Shown piece by piece: positions 39,293 through 47,175 of a DNA stretch of 64,000 nucleotides. Each line of letters starts with the position of its first letter. Position 1 is the first letter of the stretch. Made by a program: the position numbers and the translations under genes. The notes beneath the pieces are model-generated. The model searched no databases and was not told the DNA's origin. It saw nothing but the letters and a program-made list of their open reading frames with translations. The stretch covers positions 1-64,000 of the forward strand of contig DATKKF010000021.1 in assembly GCA_035543115.1 (NCBI GenBank), given 5' to 3'. Source of the stretch: RPRB01 sp035543115 (GTDB lineage: Bacteria; Myxococcota; Myxococcia; Myxococcales; Myxococcaceae).

Positions 39293-41038
39293 TCATCGCG
39301 CCCCCGCGAGACTCCGGACCGCGGCGGCGATCCCCTCCGGCGACAGGCCGATCTCCCGACGCTGCGTCCGGGCGTCCCCGTGCGGCACCGGCGTGTCCGG
39401 CAGGCCAAGGCTCCTCACCTGGGTCGAGATGCCGCGCGCGGCGAGCAGCTCGAGCACCGCGCTCCCGAGCCCGCCGTGCACCGTCCCCTCCTCGACCGTG
39501 ACGACGTGTCCGGTGGCACAGGCCTCCAGGACCGCCGCGGTGTCGAGCGGAGCCAGCACCCGGACATCGAGCACTGAAGTCGGGACCTCCAGCCCCTGTG
39601 ATGCCTCGAGCGCCGCGAGCCCCAGTGGTCCGAGGGAGAGAATGGCCGCCTCCGCACCCTCGGACCGGCGGAGCCACCGCGCTCCTCGCACCGGGCCGGG
39701 CTCCAGCCGCAGCTGGGCCGGCGTGGTGGGCACGGTCCCCCGCGGGAAGCGGAACGCCGCGGGCCCGGGTCCGGCGAGCGCCGTGTCCAGCACCGGGTCC
39801 ACGTCCTCACCGAAGGTCAGCGCGTACAGCTGGAGCCCGGGCAGCGGCCGCAGGAACGCGAGATCGTACGTCCCCTGGTGCGTGGCGCCGTCGGCGCCCA
39901 CCAGGCCCGCCCGGTCGATGGCGAAGGTGACCGGCAGCCCGGGCAGCACCACGTCGTGGATGACCTGGTCGAGGGCACGCTGCAGGAAGGTGCTGTAGAT
40001 GCAGACCACCGGCCGGAGCCCACCGGCGGCGAGGCCGGCGGCCAGCGTCACCGCGTGCTGCTCGGCGATTCCGGCGTCGTGCACCCGGGGACCGAAGCGC
40101 GCCGCGAGTCCGGTCAGCGAGGAGCCCTCGAGCATCGCCGGCGTCACCACCACCACCCGCGGGTCGCGCTCCATCGCCCGGCCCAGCGAGGCCGCCACCG
40201 CGTCGGACCAGGTGGGCTGGCCGTGGCGGCTGCGGACCAGCTTGCCGTCGCGCAGCTCGTACGGCCCCATCGCGTGCCCACGGGTCGCGACGTCCGCCTC
40301 GGCCTCGGCGAGCCCCCGTCCCTTCTCGGTCCGCACGTGCACCAGCACCGGCCGGCGGCTCCGGCGCGCCTCGGTCAGCGCCGGGACGAGCTCGCCCAGC
40401 GCGTGCCCGTCCACCGGTCCGAGATGGGTGAAGCCCAGCGCCTCGAAGAAGGCGCGCGCGCCGGGACCGGCGAGCATCCGGGGCACCGCGCCCACGTTGG
40501 CCGAGATGGACATCCCGTTGTCGTTCAGCACCACGACCAGCGGAAGCCCGCAGGCCCCGGCGTCGTTCAGGCCCTCGAAGGTGAGCCCGCCGGTGAGCGC
40601 CCCGTCGCCGAGGACGGCCACCGCCCGCCCCGGCGCCCCGGTGCGCACCCGGGCCTGCGCCATTCCGAGCGCGGCGCTGACCGCGGTGCAGGCGTGCCCG
40701 GCGGGGAAGGCGTCGAACGGGCTCTCGCGCGGGTCGAGGAACGGGGCGACGCCGCCCTCCTGCCGGAGCGTGTGCATCCGCGGGCCCCGGCCGGTGAGGA
40801 GCTTGTGGGCGTAGGCCTGGTGCCCGACGTCGAAGACCAGGTCGTCCTCCGGCGCGTGGAACACGCGATGGAGCGCGACGATCAGCTCCACCGCCCCGAG
40901 CGAGGCACCGAGGTGGCCCCCCACCTGGCCGCAGATGGAGATGATGGCCTCGCGCAGCTCGGCGCAGAGCCTCGGGAGCTCGCTCTCGGGCAGCGCGCGC
41001 ACGTCCCTGGGCGACAGGACGCGCCCGAGCAGCGTCAC
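39293..41038 (-). CDS. dxs: 1-deoxy-D-xylulose-5-phosphate synthase (short-loop form)
   Basis: Dxs condenses pyruvate and glyceraldehyde 3-phosphate, the first step of the MEP isoprenoid pathway, using thiamine diphosphate. The 581-residue protein has VGGHLGASLGAVELIVALH, FDVGHQAYAHKLLTGR, the TPP motif GDGALTGG..., GPVDGH, DAGIAEQHAVTLAAGLA (catalytic Glu) and RAGLVGADGATHQGTYD. It is about 40 residues shorter than the E. coli enzyme because the segment between MSISANVGA and FEALGF is much reduced; in known structures that stretch is often disordered. Start GTG at 41038 overlaps the ispA stop (GTGA), showing translational coupling. Confidence 0.95.
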   Translation of the reverse strand: MTLLGRVLSPRDVRALPESELPRLCAELREAIISICGQVGGHLGASLGAVELIVALHRVFHAPEDDLVFDVGHQAYAHKLLTGRGPRMHTLRQEGGVAPFLDPRESPFDAFPAGHACTAVSAALGMAQARVRTGAPGRAVAVLGDGALTGGLTFEGLNDAGACGLPLVVVLNDNGMSISANVGAVPRMLAGPGARAFFEALGFTHLGPVDGHALGELVPALTEARRSRRPVLVHVRTEKGRGLAEAEADVATRGHAMGPYELRDGKLVRSRHGQPTWSDAVAASLGRAMERDPRVVVVTPAMLEGSSLTGLAARFGPRVHDAGIAEQHAVTLAAGLAAGGLRPVVCIYSTFLQRALDQVIHDVVLPGLPVTFAIDRAGLVGADGATHQGTYDLAFLRPLPGLQLYALTFGEDVDPVLDTALAGPGPAAFRFPRGTVPTTPAQLRLEPGPVRGARWLRRSEGAEAAILSLGPLGLAALEASQGLEVPTSVLDVRVLAPLDTAAVLEACATGHVVTVEEGTVHGGLGSAVLELLAARGISTQVRSLGLPDTPVPHGDARTQRREIGLSPEGIAAAVRSLAGAR

Positions 41039-41919
41039 GTGCTCCGCTCCACGGCGTAGCGGGCGAGCGCGCCCAGCGGCCCCGGCGAGGGCTCGAGCGC
41101 CCTCACCGCCCGGAACGCCTCGGCCACCAGGGCCCGGCCGCGGGCGCGCGAGGCCTCGAGCCCCAGCACCGCCGGGTAGGTGTGCCGGCCGGCGGCCGCA
41201 TCCGCGCCGGTGGGCTTGCCCATCGCCTCCGCCGAGGAGGTCACGTCGAGCACGTCGTCGGCGATCTGGAATGCGAGGCCCACCGCGTCCCCGTAGCGCT
41301 CCGCCGCGGAGATCTGGAGGTGGGTCCCTCCCTCGGCCACCACGCCCAGCGTGCAGGCCGCGCGGAGCAGCGCCCCGGTCTTCGCCCGGTGCAGGCGGGT
41401 GAGGTACGCCTCCTCGGCCGGGCGGTCCTCGGCGATGTCCAGCACCTGGCCGCCCACCATGCCCACCGCGCCCGCGGCCTGCGCGAGTCGCGCCACCAGC
41501 GCGGCCCGCTGGGGTTCGGGCCCGGTGGCGAGCAAGGCGAAGGCCTCGGTGAGCAGCGCGTCGCCGGCGAGGATGGCCATCGCCTCGCCGTGCACTTTGT
41601 GACTGGTGGGGCGGCCGCGGCGGAGATCGTCGTTGTCCATCGCCGGCAGGTCGTCGTGCACCAGGCTGTAGGTGTGGATGTACTCCAGCGCGCAGGCGGC
41701 GTCCTCGGCCGCGGTGCCCGGCGTCCCGCCCTTGACCGCCTCGGCGAAGGCGAGACACAGCAGCGGCCGGAGCCGCTTTCCGCCGGCGAGGAGTGAGTAC
41801 CCCATCGCCTCCACCAGGCGCCGCGGGGCAGCCTCGAGCCGCCGCAGGCGATCGGCGAGCAGCGCCTCGACGCGGGCGCCCTGGGCCTGGATCCATGGCT
41901 CGAGCTGGAAATCACTCAT
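41035..41919 (-). CDS. ispA: Polyprenyl synthetase (farnesyl/geranylgeranyl diphosphate synthase)
   Basis: The 294-residue enzyme chains isopentenyl units onto allylic diphosphates. Both Asp-rich motifs are present: HDDLPAMDNDDLRRGRP (first) and FQIADDVLD (second), with the conserved GGKRLRPLLCL and GDALLTEAF. The residues before the first motif (ALEYIHTYSLVHDD) fit the IspA (C15/C20) type, but the exact product length cannot be read off. The ATG at 41919 has GGAGGGAG six bases upstream. It lies between xseB and dxs, the order found in many proteobacteria. Confidence 0.94.
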   Translation of the reverse strand: MSDFQLEPWIQAQGARVEALLADRLRRLEAAPRRLVEAMGYSLLAGGKRLRPLLCLAFAEAVKGGTPGTAAEDAACALEYIHTYSLVHDDLPAMDNDDLRRGRPTSHKVHGEAMAILAGDALLTEAFALLATGPEPQRAALVARLAQAAGAVGMVGGQVLDIAEDRPAEEAYLTRLHRAKTGALLRAACTLGVVAEGGTHLQISAAERYGDAVGLAFQIADDVLDVTSSAEAMGKPTGADAAAGRHTYPAVLGLEASRARGRALVAEAFRAVRALEPSPGPLGALARYAVERST

Positions 41920-41952
41920 CGCAGGCTCCCTCCGGGGCACCGCTCGACCAGC

Positions 41953-42018
41953 TCACGCATCCGTCCGAGGAGCCGGGTCGAAATCGATCGGCTTGGTGAC
42001 GTCGCCGTCCGCCCCCAC
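41953..42018 (-). CDS. Possible 21-codon ORF between xseB and ispA
   Basis: A GTG overlapping the xseB stop region opens 21 codons including ADGDVTKPIDFDPAPRTDA, ending in TGA. The composition is protein-like and differs from the shadow frames around it. It could be a frame-shifted extension of XseB, whose last residues are also acidic, or a leader peptide before ispA. Support is weak. Confidence 0.3.
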   Translation of the reverse strand: MGADGDVTKPIDFDPAPRTDA

Positions 42019-42020
42019 CG

Positions 42021-42317
42021 TCAGAACGGGATGTCGTCATCGTCGCTGGCCGCCGGGGCGGGCTTCGACGGCGCGCCCCGGGTGGGCTCGAGAGGGACGG
42101 TCCGGTCCCCGCCCTTGTGCTCCAGAAGCTCCTGTACGCGGCGCTCCGCCTGCTGGAGGAGGGCCTCTCCGCGCTTCACCAGCTCGATGCCCTTCTCGAA
42201 CTCCTCGAGTGAGTCCTCGAGGCTGAGCTGCCCGTCCTCGAGCTTCTTCACCACCTCCTCGAGGCGGTCTACGACGTCGCTGTAGCGCTCGCTGGACGGC
42301 TCTTCTCGGGTGGCCAC
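42021..42317 (-). CDS. xseB: Exodeoxyribonuclease VII small subunit
   Basis: XseB forms the small subunit of exonuclease VII, which degrades single-stranded DNA from both ends. The 98-residue protein has the family's helical pair YSDVVDRLEEVVKKLEDGQL, SLEDSLEEFEKGIELVKRG and EALLQQAERRVQELLEHKGG, plus an acidic C-terminal tail DDDDIPF. Such a tail makes the protein somewhat longer than the usual 75-80 residues. The start at 42317 lies 44 bases after the xseA stop, so the two subunits should be produced from one mRNA. Confidence 0.95.
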   Translation of the reverse strand: MATREEPSSERYSDVVDRLEEVVKKLEDGQLSLEDSLEEFEKGIELVKRGEALLQQAERRVQELLEHKGGDRTVPLEPTRGAPSKPAPAASDDDDIPF

Positions 42318-42361
42318 GGGAACCTGGCTCTACCGCCGGGCCGGGCGAGGCGCAACCGCCG

Positions 42362-44296
42362 TCAGTCCTCTGTCCGTCCGCCCCCGTCACCGCCGGGCTT
42401 GACCCGCGTGACGGTGGCCTCGGCCTCGTCGCAGCTGGAGAGCGAGGTGCAGCCGGGCGGCGCCCAGCGGAGCGTCAGCGTGGCCCCGCGCTGCAGCTCG
42501 CCAGCCCGGCGCACCAGGTGCCCGTCGCCCGTCCGGTACACCACGGCGTAGCCCCGGGCCATCACCCGGAGCGGGCTCAGCCCGTCGAGGCGGCCGGCGC
42601 ACATCTCGGCCGCGCGCTTCGCCTCGACCAGGCGGGCCCGCACGGCGCGCTCGAGCCGCGCCCGCGCCTCGGCCACCGGCGCCCTGGCCGCCCCGAGCCG
42701 CCGCTCCCCGTGCTGCCGGAGCCGCGAGGTCAGGCCGGCGAGCCGCGTCCGGGCCCGGGCCAGATCGACGTCGGGCGCCCTCCGCTCGAGCCGCTGCCGC
42801 TGCGAGACCAGCCCCGCCGCCTCGAGCGCGAGCCGGGCCCGCTGGACCTCGGCCAGCCTCCAGCGCAACCGGTCCAGTTGGGCGCGGCGCTCGCCGAGCA
42901 ACGCCTCGGGCCGGAACCGTTCCAGCCGGCGACGGAGCTCCATCAGCTGGGCGCGCTCGCCCCGGAGCCGCTCGGTCCACAGCCGCCCGAGCGCCCGCTC
43001 CTGCTCGATGAGGGCGTGGCGGTGCCGGGTGACGTCTTGCCGCGGGTCGCGCAGTCGCCGCTCGTGCTGCCGGAGGCGCTCGCGGGCGCGGGACACGGCC
43101 CCCCCGGCCGCCTGGCGGAGGCGGGTGCGCGCGGTGCGGAGATCGTCCAGCAGCGCCTCGAGCTCGGGCGCGAGCAGCTCGGCGGCGGCGCTGGGGGTGG
43201 GGGCGCGCGCGTCGGCCACGAAGTCGGCGATGGTGAAATCGACCTCGTGCCCCACGGCCGAGACCACCGGCACCGGGCTCGCGGCGATGGCCCGGGCAAC
43301 GGCCTCCTCGTTGAAGGTCCAGAGGTCCTCGGCGCTGCCGCCGCCGCGGGTGACGACGATCACGTCCACGTCCGACCGGGCGAGCCGCTGGAGCGCGCGC
43401 ACCACCTCGTCCGCCGCGCCGGGGCCCTGCACCCGGGCGTGGCAGAGGAGGACGGAGAGACGTGGGTTCCGCCGGTGGAGCACCCGGAGGAAGTCGTGCA
43501 GCGCCGCCCCCGAGCGGCTGGTGACGACGCCGATGCGCCAGGGCAGGAAGGGCAGCGGCCGCGGCGGGCGGAGCCGCTTCTCGCCCATCAGGCCCTCGGC
43601 GGTCAGCCGGTCGCGGAGCTGGGCGAAGGCGATGGCCAGCGCGCCGGCGCCCGAGGGCTCGATGCGCTGGACGATGAGGTTGTACTGCCCGGCCTTCTCG
43701 TAGACGTCGAGGTTGCCCTCGGCGATGACCTCCATCCCCTCCTCCAGCCGGAACCGGAGGCGCTGAACGACGCTGGCCCAGATCTTCACGTCGATGGAGG
43801 CGCCGGCGTCCTTCAGCTTGAAGAAGAGGTGGCCGCTGGCGTGGAGCCCGCGGAAGTTGCTGACCTCGCCGCGGACCAGCACCCGGCGGAACCCCTCGGC
43901 CAGCACCCCCTTCACCGCCTGGGTGAGCTGGGTGACGGTGAGCACCACCCGCTCGGGGGGCCGGACGGCCGGCGTGGACGCGGGGGTCTCGATGCGCACC
44001 ACCTCGGTGGTCGAGGTCCAGCGAACGGAGGCACCCCGCTCGCGCGGGCGGGAGGGTGCGAGGTCGACCCGGACGGTCTCGCGGCTCACGGCGAGCTCGG
44101 CCCGGGGCTCTGGCTCGAGCGGCGCCGGCACCAGGTCGGCAGGAGGCTCGAACTCGCCCGGAGGCTCTGGGGCCGGCGGCCGGGCGGCGGGGACCGAGGG
44201 CGCCCGCTCGACCCGCGACTCGGGCTGACCGAAGAGGTCTCCCTGCAGCGTCGAGGGCGCGGGCGGGACGAGGCTCTTGACCTTCTTCACGGGCAC
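42362..44296 (-). CDS. xseA: Exodeoxyribonuclease VII large subunit with extended N-terminus
   Basis: XseA is the catalytic subunit of exonuclease VII. The 644-residue protein has a Pro-rich N-terminal extension of about 125 residues, then the OB fold (VLTVTQLTQAVKGVLAEGFR, VRGEVSNFRGLHASGHLFFK), the catalytic domain with IGVVTSRSGAALHDFL, VIVVTRGGGSAEDLWTFNEE and VVSAVGHEVDFTIADFVADARAPTPSAAA-type motifs, a long coiled coil and the C-terminal GYAVVYRTGDG segment. Usual length is about 400-460 residues, so the extension and a longer coiled coil account for the rest. The GTG at 44296 has GGAG nine bases upstream. Confidence 0.92.
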   Translation of the reverse strand: MPVKKVKSLVPPAPSTLQGDLFGQPESRVERAPSVPAARPPAPEPPGEFEPPADLVPAPLEPEPRAELAVSRETVRVDLAPSRPRERGASVRWTSTTEVVRIETPASTPAVRPPERVVLTVTQLTQAVKGVLAEGFRRVLVRGEVSNFRGLHASGHLFFKLKDAGASIDVKIWASVVQRLRFRLEEGMEVIAEGNLDVYEKAGQYNLIVQRIEPSGAGALAIAFAQLRDRLTAEGLMGEKRLRPPRPLPFLPWRIGVVTSRSGAALHDFLRVLHRRNPRLSVLLCHARVQGPGAADEVVRALQRLARSDVDVIVVTRGGGSAEDLWTFNEEAVARAIAASPVPVVSAVGHEVDFTIADFVADARAPTPSAAAELLAPELEALLDDLRTARTRLRQAAGGAVSRARERLRQHERRLRDPRQDVTRHRHALIEQERALGRLWTERLRGERAQLMELRRRLERFRPEALLGERRAQLDRLRWRLAEVQRARLALEAAGLVSQRQRLERRAPDVDLARARTRLAGLTSRLRQHGERRLGAARAPVAEARARLERAVRARLVEAKRAAEMCAGRLDGLSPLRVMARGYAVVYRTGDGHLVRRAGELQRGATLTLRWAPPGCTSLSSCDEAEATVTRVKPGGDGGGRTED

Positions 44297-44358
44297 GGAC
44301 GGAGGCTCCAGTCGACGGAGTATGCCGTGGGACTGACGCTGGCCGCCTCCCCCGGCGC

Positions 44359-45681
44359 TCAGCGCTCCGGCACCTCGGCCGGCAGCTGGACCGAGAAGCC
44401 CCGGGCGATCTCCGCCGCCCGCTTCGCCTCGGGGGTGCCGGGGAACTCGCGGCCGACGATGGAGCAGTGGAGGACGGCGTCCGGCCCGCGCTGCAGCGAC
44501 GCATCGATCTCGCACCGCTCCAGCAGGAGAGCCTTGCGCTCGTCGCCCTTCGTGGTCTCCAGCTGGCGGCGGATCTCGGCGAGCCGCGCCCGCTTCTCGG
44601 GTGAGCCCATCCCCACGCGCATGGGCTGCACGGGGACCACCTTCGGGGCCAGCGCGACGGGCGCCGGAGCCCCGTCCTTGGTGCCGGAGGGAGCGGACGC
44701 CGCCTGGTGGAGCGACCCGGCGGGCGAGGCAGGCTCGGCATCTGCGGAGGCTCGGCCGCGCTCGGATTTCGCGAGGGCCTCGTTCAGCGGCGCAGCAGCG
44801 ACCTTCGCCGGGTCCTCCGTCCGCATGGCTTCCGCGCTCCTGGCTTCGGCGGCCGGCGCCTGGCCCACGGTGGCGCTCTTCTTCGCGGCGAAGGCCTCTG
44901 CACCGGCGACGGTGCCTGCCCCCGCGACGCTCGACGCCCCCGCGCCCCCGGCCGTCCGCGGAGCGGAGATGCTCGCCCCGCCGAGCTGTCCGGAGACGTT
45001 CAACCGAGCAACGGACCGATCCGCCGCAATGTCGTCGGCGCGGACTTGCTCGGGCGGCAGGGCCGAGGGCCTTCGATCGGCCGGGGCGTCGAGCTTCGCC
45101 AGCTCCTTCTGCTTCGCCTCGGGTTCCCCGACCCGGGGCGCGGATGCGCGCGACTCCTCGAGCACGGCTCGCCCGCCCTTCCCCACCACCGCCGCGGCGG
45201 GCGGCGAGGCCGGAGCCTTCATCGCCCTCTCGCGATCCGCCTCGTCCCGAGCGCTGCTCCCCTGGGCCGGTGCTCGGGGCACGTCCGCCCGGGCCAGGGT
45301 GTCCGAGGCCGGGGCTGCCGGCACCTGCGCGACGCTCTTCGCCTGCTTCTGCGGCGCGGGAAGCACGAGCCACACCACGGCGAGCGCCGCGGCCGCCGAG
45401 AGAATGCCCAGGATGCGCAGACCACCGCGCCGCGACCGGGCTCGGGCCGCGGCCTGTTCCCCGTAGGCCAGGAGCGAGTCCAGCCCGCGAATGGGAGGCC
45501 GCTCGGCCGGAACGGAGCGAAGCGCGCTCCGGACCTCGGCGATGCCGTCGAGCACGCTGCGGCAGCGGGGACAGCCGTCGACGTGCTGGCGAAGCCTGCG
45601 GGCCTCCGACGCCGGGACCTCGCCGTACGCCAGCTCGAGCAGCCGGTCGTCGTGGGGATGGGTGGACACGGGGGGCGTCAT
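44359..45681 (-). CDS. Zinc-finger anti-sigma factor with long repeat-rich periplasmic part
   Basis: The 440-residue protein begins with a zinc-binding anti-sigma domain (His33, Cys37 and Cys40 in RQHVDGCPRC), followed by one membrane helix (about residues 88-107) and a long Ala/Pro-rich extracytoplasmic part. The last 80 residues form helices resembling a TPR (RALLLERCEIDASLQ, HCSIVGREFPGTPEAKRAAE). It should hold the ECF sigma factor at the membrane until a signal triggers release. Its ATG overlaps the sigma stop codon by four bases (ATGA), which couples their synthesis. Confidence 0.85.
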   Translation of the reverse strand: MTPPVSTHPHDDRLLELAYGEVPASEARRLRQHVDGCPRCRSVLDGIAEVRSALRSVPAERPPIRGLDSLLAYGEQAAARARSRRGGLRILGILSAAAALAVVWLVLPAPQKQAKSVAQVPAAPASDTLARADVPRAPAQGSSARDEADRERAMKAPASPPAAAVVGKGGRAVLEESRASAPRVGEPEAKQKELAKLDAPADRRPSALPPEQVRADDIAADRSVARLNVSGQLGGASISAPRTAGGAGASSVAGAGTVAGAEAFAAKKSATVGQAPAAEARSAEAMRTEDPAKVAAAPLNEALAKSERGRASADAEPASPAGSLHQAASAPSGTKDGAPAPVALAPKVVPVQPMRVGMGSPEKRARLAEIRRQLETTKGDERKALLLERCEIDASLQRGPDAVLHCSIVGREFPGTPEAKRAAEIARGFSVQLPAEVPER

Positions 45682-46223
45682 GCCACCCGACCTCCGGCAG
45701 GCGCATCGATGCCCGCCTCGGTCAGACGCGTCCGCAACGCCTCGAGCGCGTAGCGCATCCGGCTCTTCACCGTCGGCTCGGGGGCGCCGGTCATGCGGGC
45801 GATCTCGTGGAAGGGAATGCCGGCCATCTCGCGGAGGAGGAACACCTCACGCTGGGCGTCGGGGAGACCGGAGATGGCGGCCTCGAGCACCGGGCGGAGC
45901 TCGGACGATCCGGCGGCGCGCTCCGGATCGTGCGCCTCGGTCGACAGCCGGTCGGCCTCCAGCGGCTCGGCGGCGCGCGCTCGCTCTCGTCGTGCTCCAT
46001 CCACGCAGGCATTCCTTGCAATGGTGTACAGCCAGGTGGTGAACCGCGCACGCGGACTCCAGTCGCTCGACGCACGGACCACCTTCAGCCACGTCTCCTG
46101 GAGGATGTCCTCCGCTCGCGCCCGGTCCTGCGTCCACCGCAGGACGAAGGCGAACACCGCCCCCCGGTGCCGCCGCACCAGCTCCGGGAAAGCCCGGGCG
46201 TCACCCCGCTGGAACCGCCGCAT
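45678..46223 (-). CDS. ECF RNA polymerase sigma factor
   Basis: Region 2 is seen in MRRFQRGDARAFPELVRRHR and VFAFVLRWTQDRARAEDILQ, followed by ETWLKVVRASSDW and FTTWLYTIARNACVD; region 4 is LPDAQREVFLLREMAGIPFH and PTVKSRMRYALEALR. This is a typical extracytoplasmic-function sigma factor. The start is unclear: the ATG at 46223 begins exactly at region 2, yet the residues before it (TPDEVL) also look conserved and no ATG/GTG/TTG exists until a TTG at 46379. A base change near the true start is possible. The anti-sigma gene follows with a four-base overlap. Confidence 0.88.
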   Translation of the reverse strand: MRRFQRGDARAFPELVRRHRGAVFAFVLRWTQDRARAEDILQETWLKVVRASSDWSPRARFTTWLYTIARNACVDGARRERARAAEPLEADRLSTEAHDPERAAGSSELRPVLEAAISGLPDAQREVFLLREMAGIPFHEIARMTGAPEPTVKSRMRYALEALRTRLTEAGIDAPAGGRVA

Positions 46224-46362
46224 CAGGACCTCGTCGGGGGTCGTGTCGTCGGGCGTGTCGATGCGGCCTCCGCCGGTGCTCCGCTCATGGACCCTGGAAC
46301 GCGAGGGGTGAGCCCATGGATCTACCGCCGGGGCAGAGTTTGGCAGCCTGCCTGGTGGGCTG

Positions 46363-47124
46363 TCATGGGAGAGAGCCAACCTGCTCCACCGGCACGCCGG
46401 GGGGAGGCTCGGGAGTGAAGAGGGATGCGTCCGGCTGCTCGCCCAGCCGGGTGTCGGTGTACTGCAGCGCCACCGAGCCCTGGCCGGCGAAGGTGATCGA
46501 GCGAGGGAAGGGCGTGCCGCGGACGTCCTCGAACGCCTCGAAGGTCAGCATGTAGCCGCCCGGCCCGTCGACCCGGCTGCGCACCACGCGCCTTCGCGCC
46601 GGGTCCACCCAGAGCTCCTGGGTTCGGCCGCCGGCGTGGAGGATGACGCGGAAGAGGTTCTCCTCGGCATCGACCGCGAGCGCTGGCGCTGGGTCCAGCA
46701 GACGGGGGGCCCGGCCGAGGAGCATCGAGACCAGCTGCTCGGGCGGGAGCGAGATGGGGAGCACCCGCGAGACGTTCTCGGCGGTGGCCGCGCCGCGCTG
46801 CCAGACGCCGGCATCGGAGGCGAACATCACGAAGCGCTGACCATCCGAGATGAGGATTCCGGATGGCTTGCCGAAGAAATCGAGCACCTCGAGGTGCACG
46901 GACGCCGGCACCGCGGCGGCCACGAAGAGCTGGACGTTGCCCTTCTTCGAGCGGGCGTCTACACGGGCCTTGGCCTGGCTCTGCAGCCGGCCGACCTGGG
47001 CATCGACGGCGTCCACCTCGGCGAGCAACGCCGTGGCGTCCGGGGGAGGGGCGCTGCGGAGGTCCACCCGCGGAGGACAGCCGGCGAGCAAGAGTAGGAA
47101 CAACGGCAGGCCACGCCTGTTCAT
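46363..47124 (-). CDS. DUF4292-type outer-membrane lipoprotein
   Basis: The 253-residue protein has a lipoprotein signal (FLLLLAGC) and then a LolA-like beta-rich body: VQLFVAAAVPASVHLEVLDF, PSGILISDGQRFVMF, ENVSRVLPISLPPEQLVSML, and TFEAFEDVRGTPFPRSITF. This matches DUF4292, a family of LolB/LolA-related lipoproteins of unknown ligand. It is divergent from the exbB gene across 51 bases, so the two share a promoter region. No clear ribosome site precedes the ATG at 47124. Confidence 0.75.
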   Translation of the reverse strand: MNRRGLPLFLLLLAGCPPRVDLRSAPPPDATALLAEVDAVDAQVGRLQSQAKARVDARSKKGNVQLFVAAAVPASVHLEVLDFFGKPSGILISDGQRFVMFASDAGVWQRGAATAENVSRVLPISLPPEQLVSMLLGRAPRLLDPAPALAVDAEENLFRVILHAGGRTQELWVDPARRRVVRSRVDGPGGYMLTFEAFEDVRGTPFPRSITFAGQGSVALQYTDTRLGEQPDASLFTPEPPPGVPVEQVGSLP

Positions 47125-47175
47125 GGGCAGCGAAAACCACGTAACGTCGGTAAAGCTCAAGGATTTGAGGGCGGA

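Noticed and set aside
42518..45466. A 982-codon plus-strand frame
   Set aside because: It is antisense to xseA and the anti-sigma gene and shows only low-complexity composition.
42362..45706. A 1114-codon minus-strand frame spanning xseA and the anti-sigma region
   Set aside because: The part beyond 44296 is Arg/Gly/Ala-rich shadow of the anti-sigma gene, which lies in another frame with a zinc finger and membrane helix.
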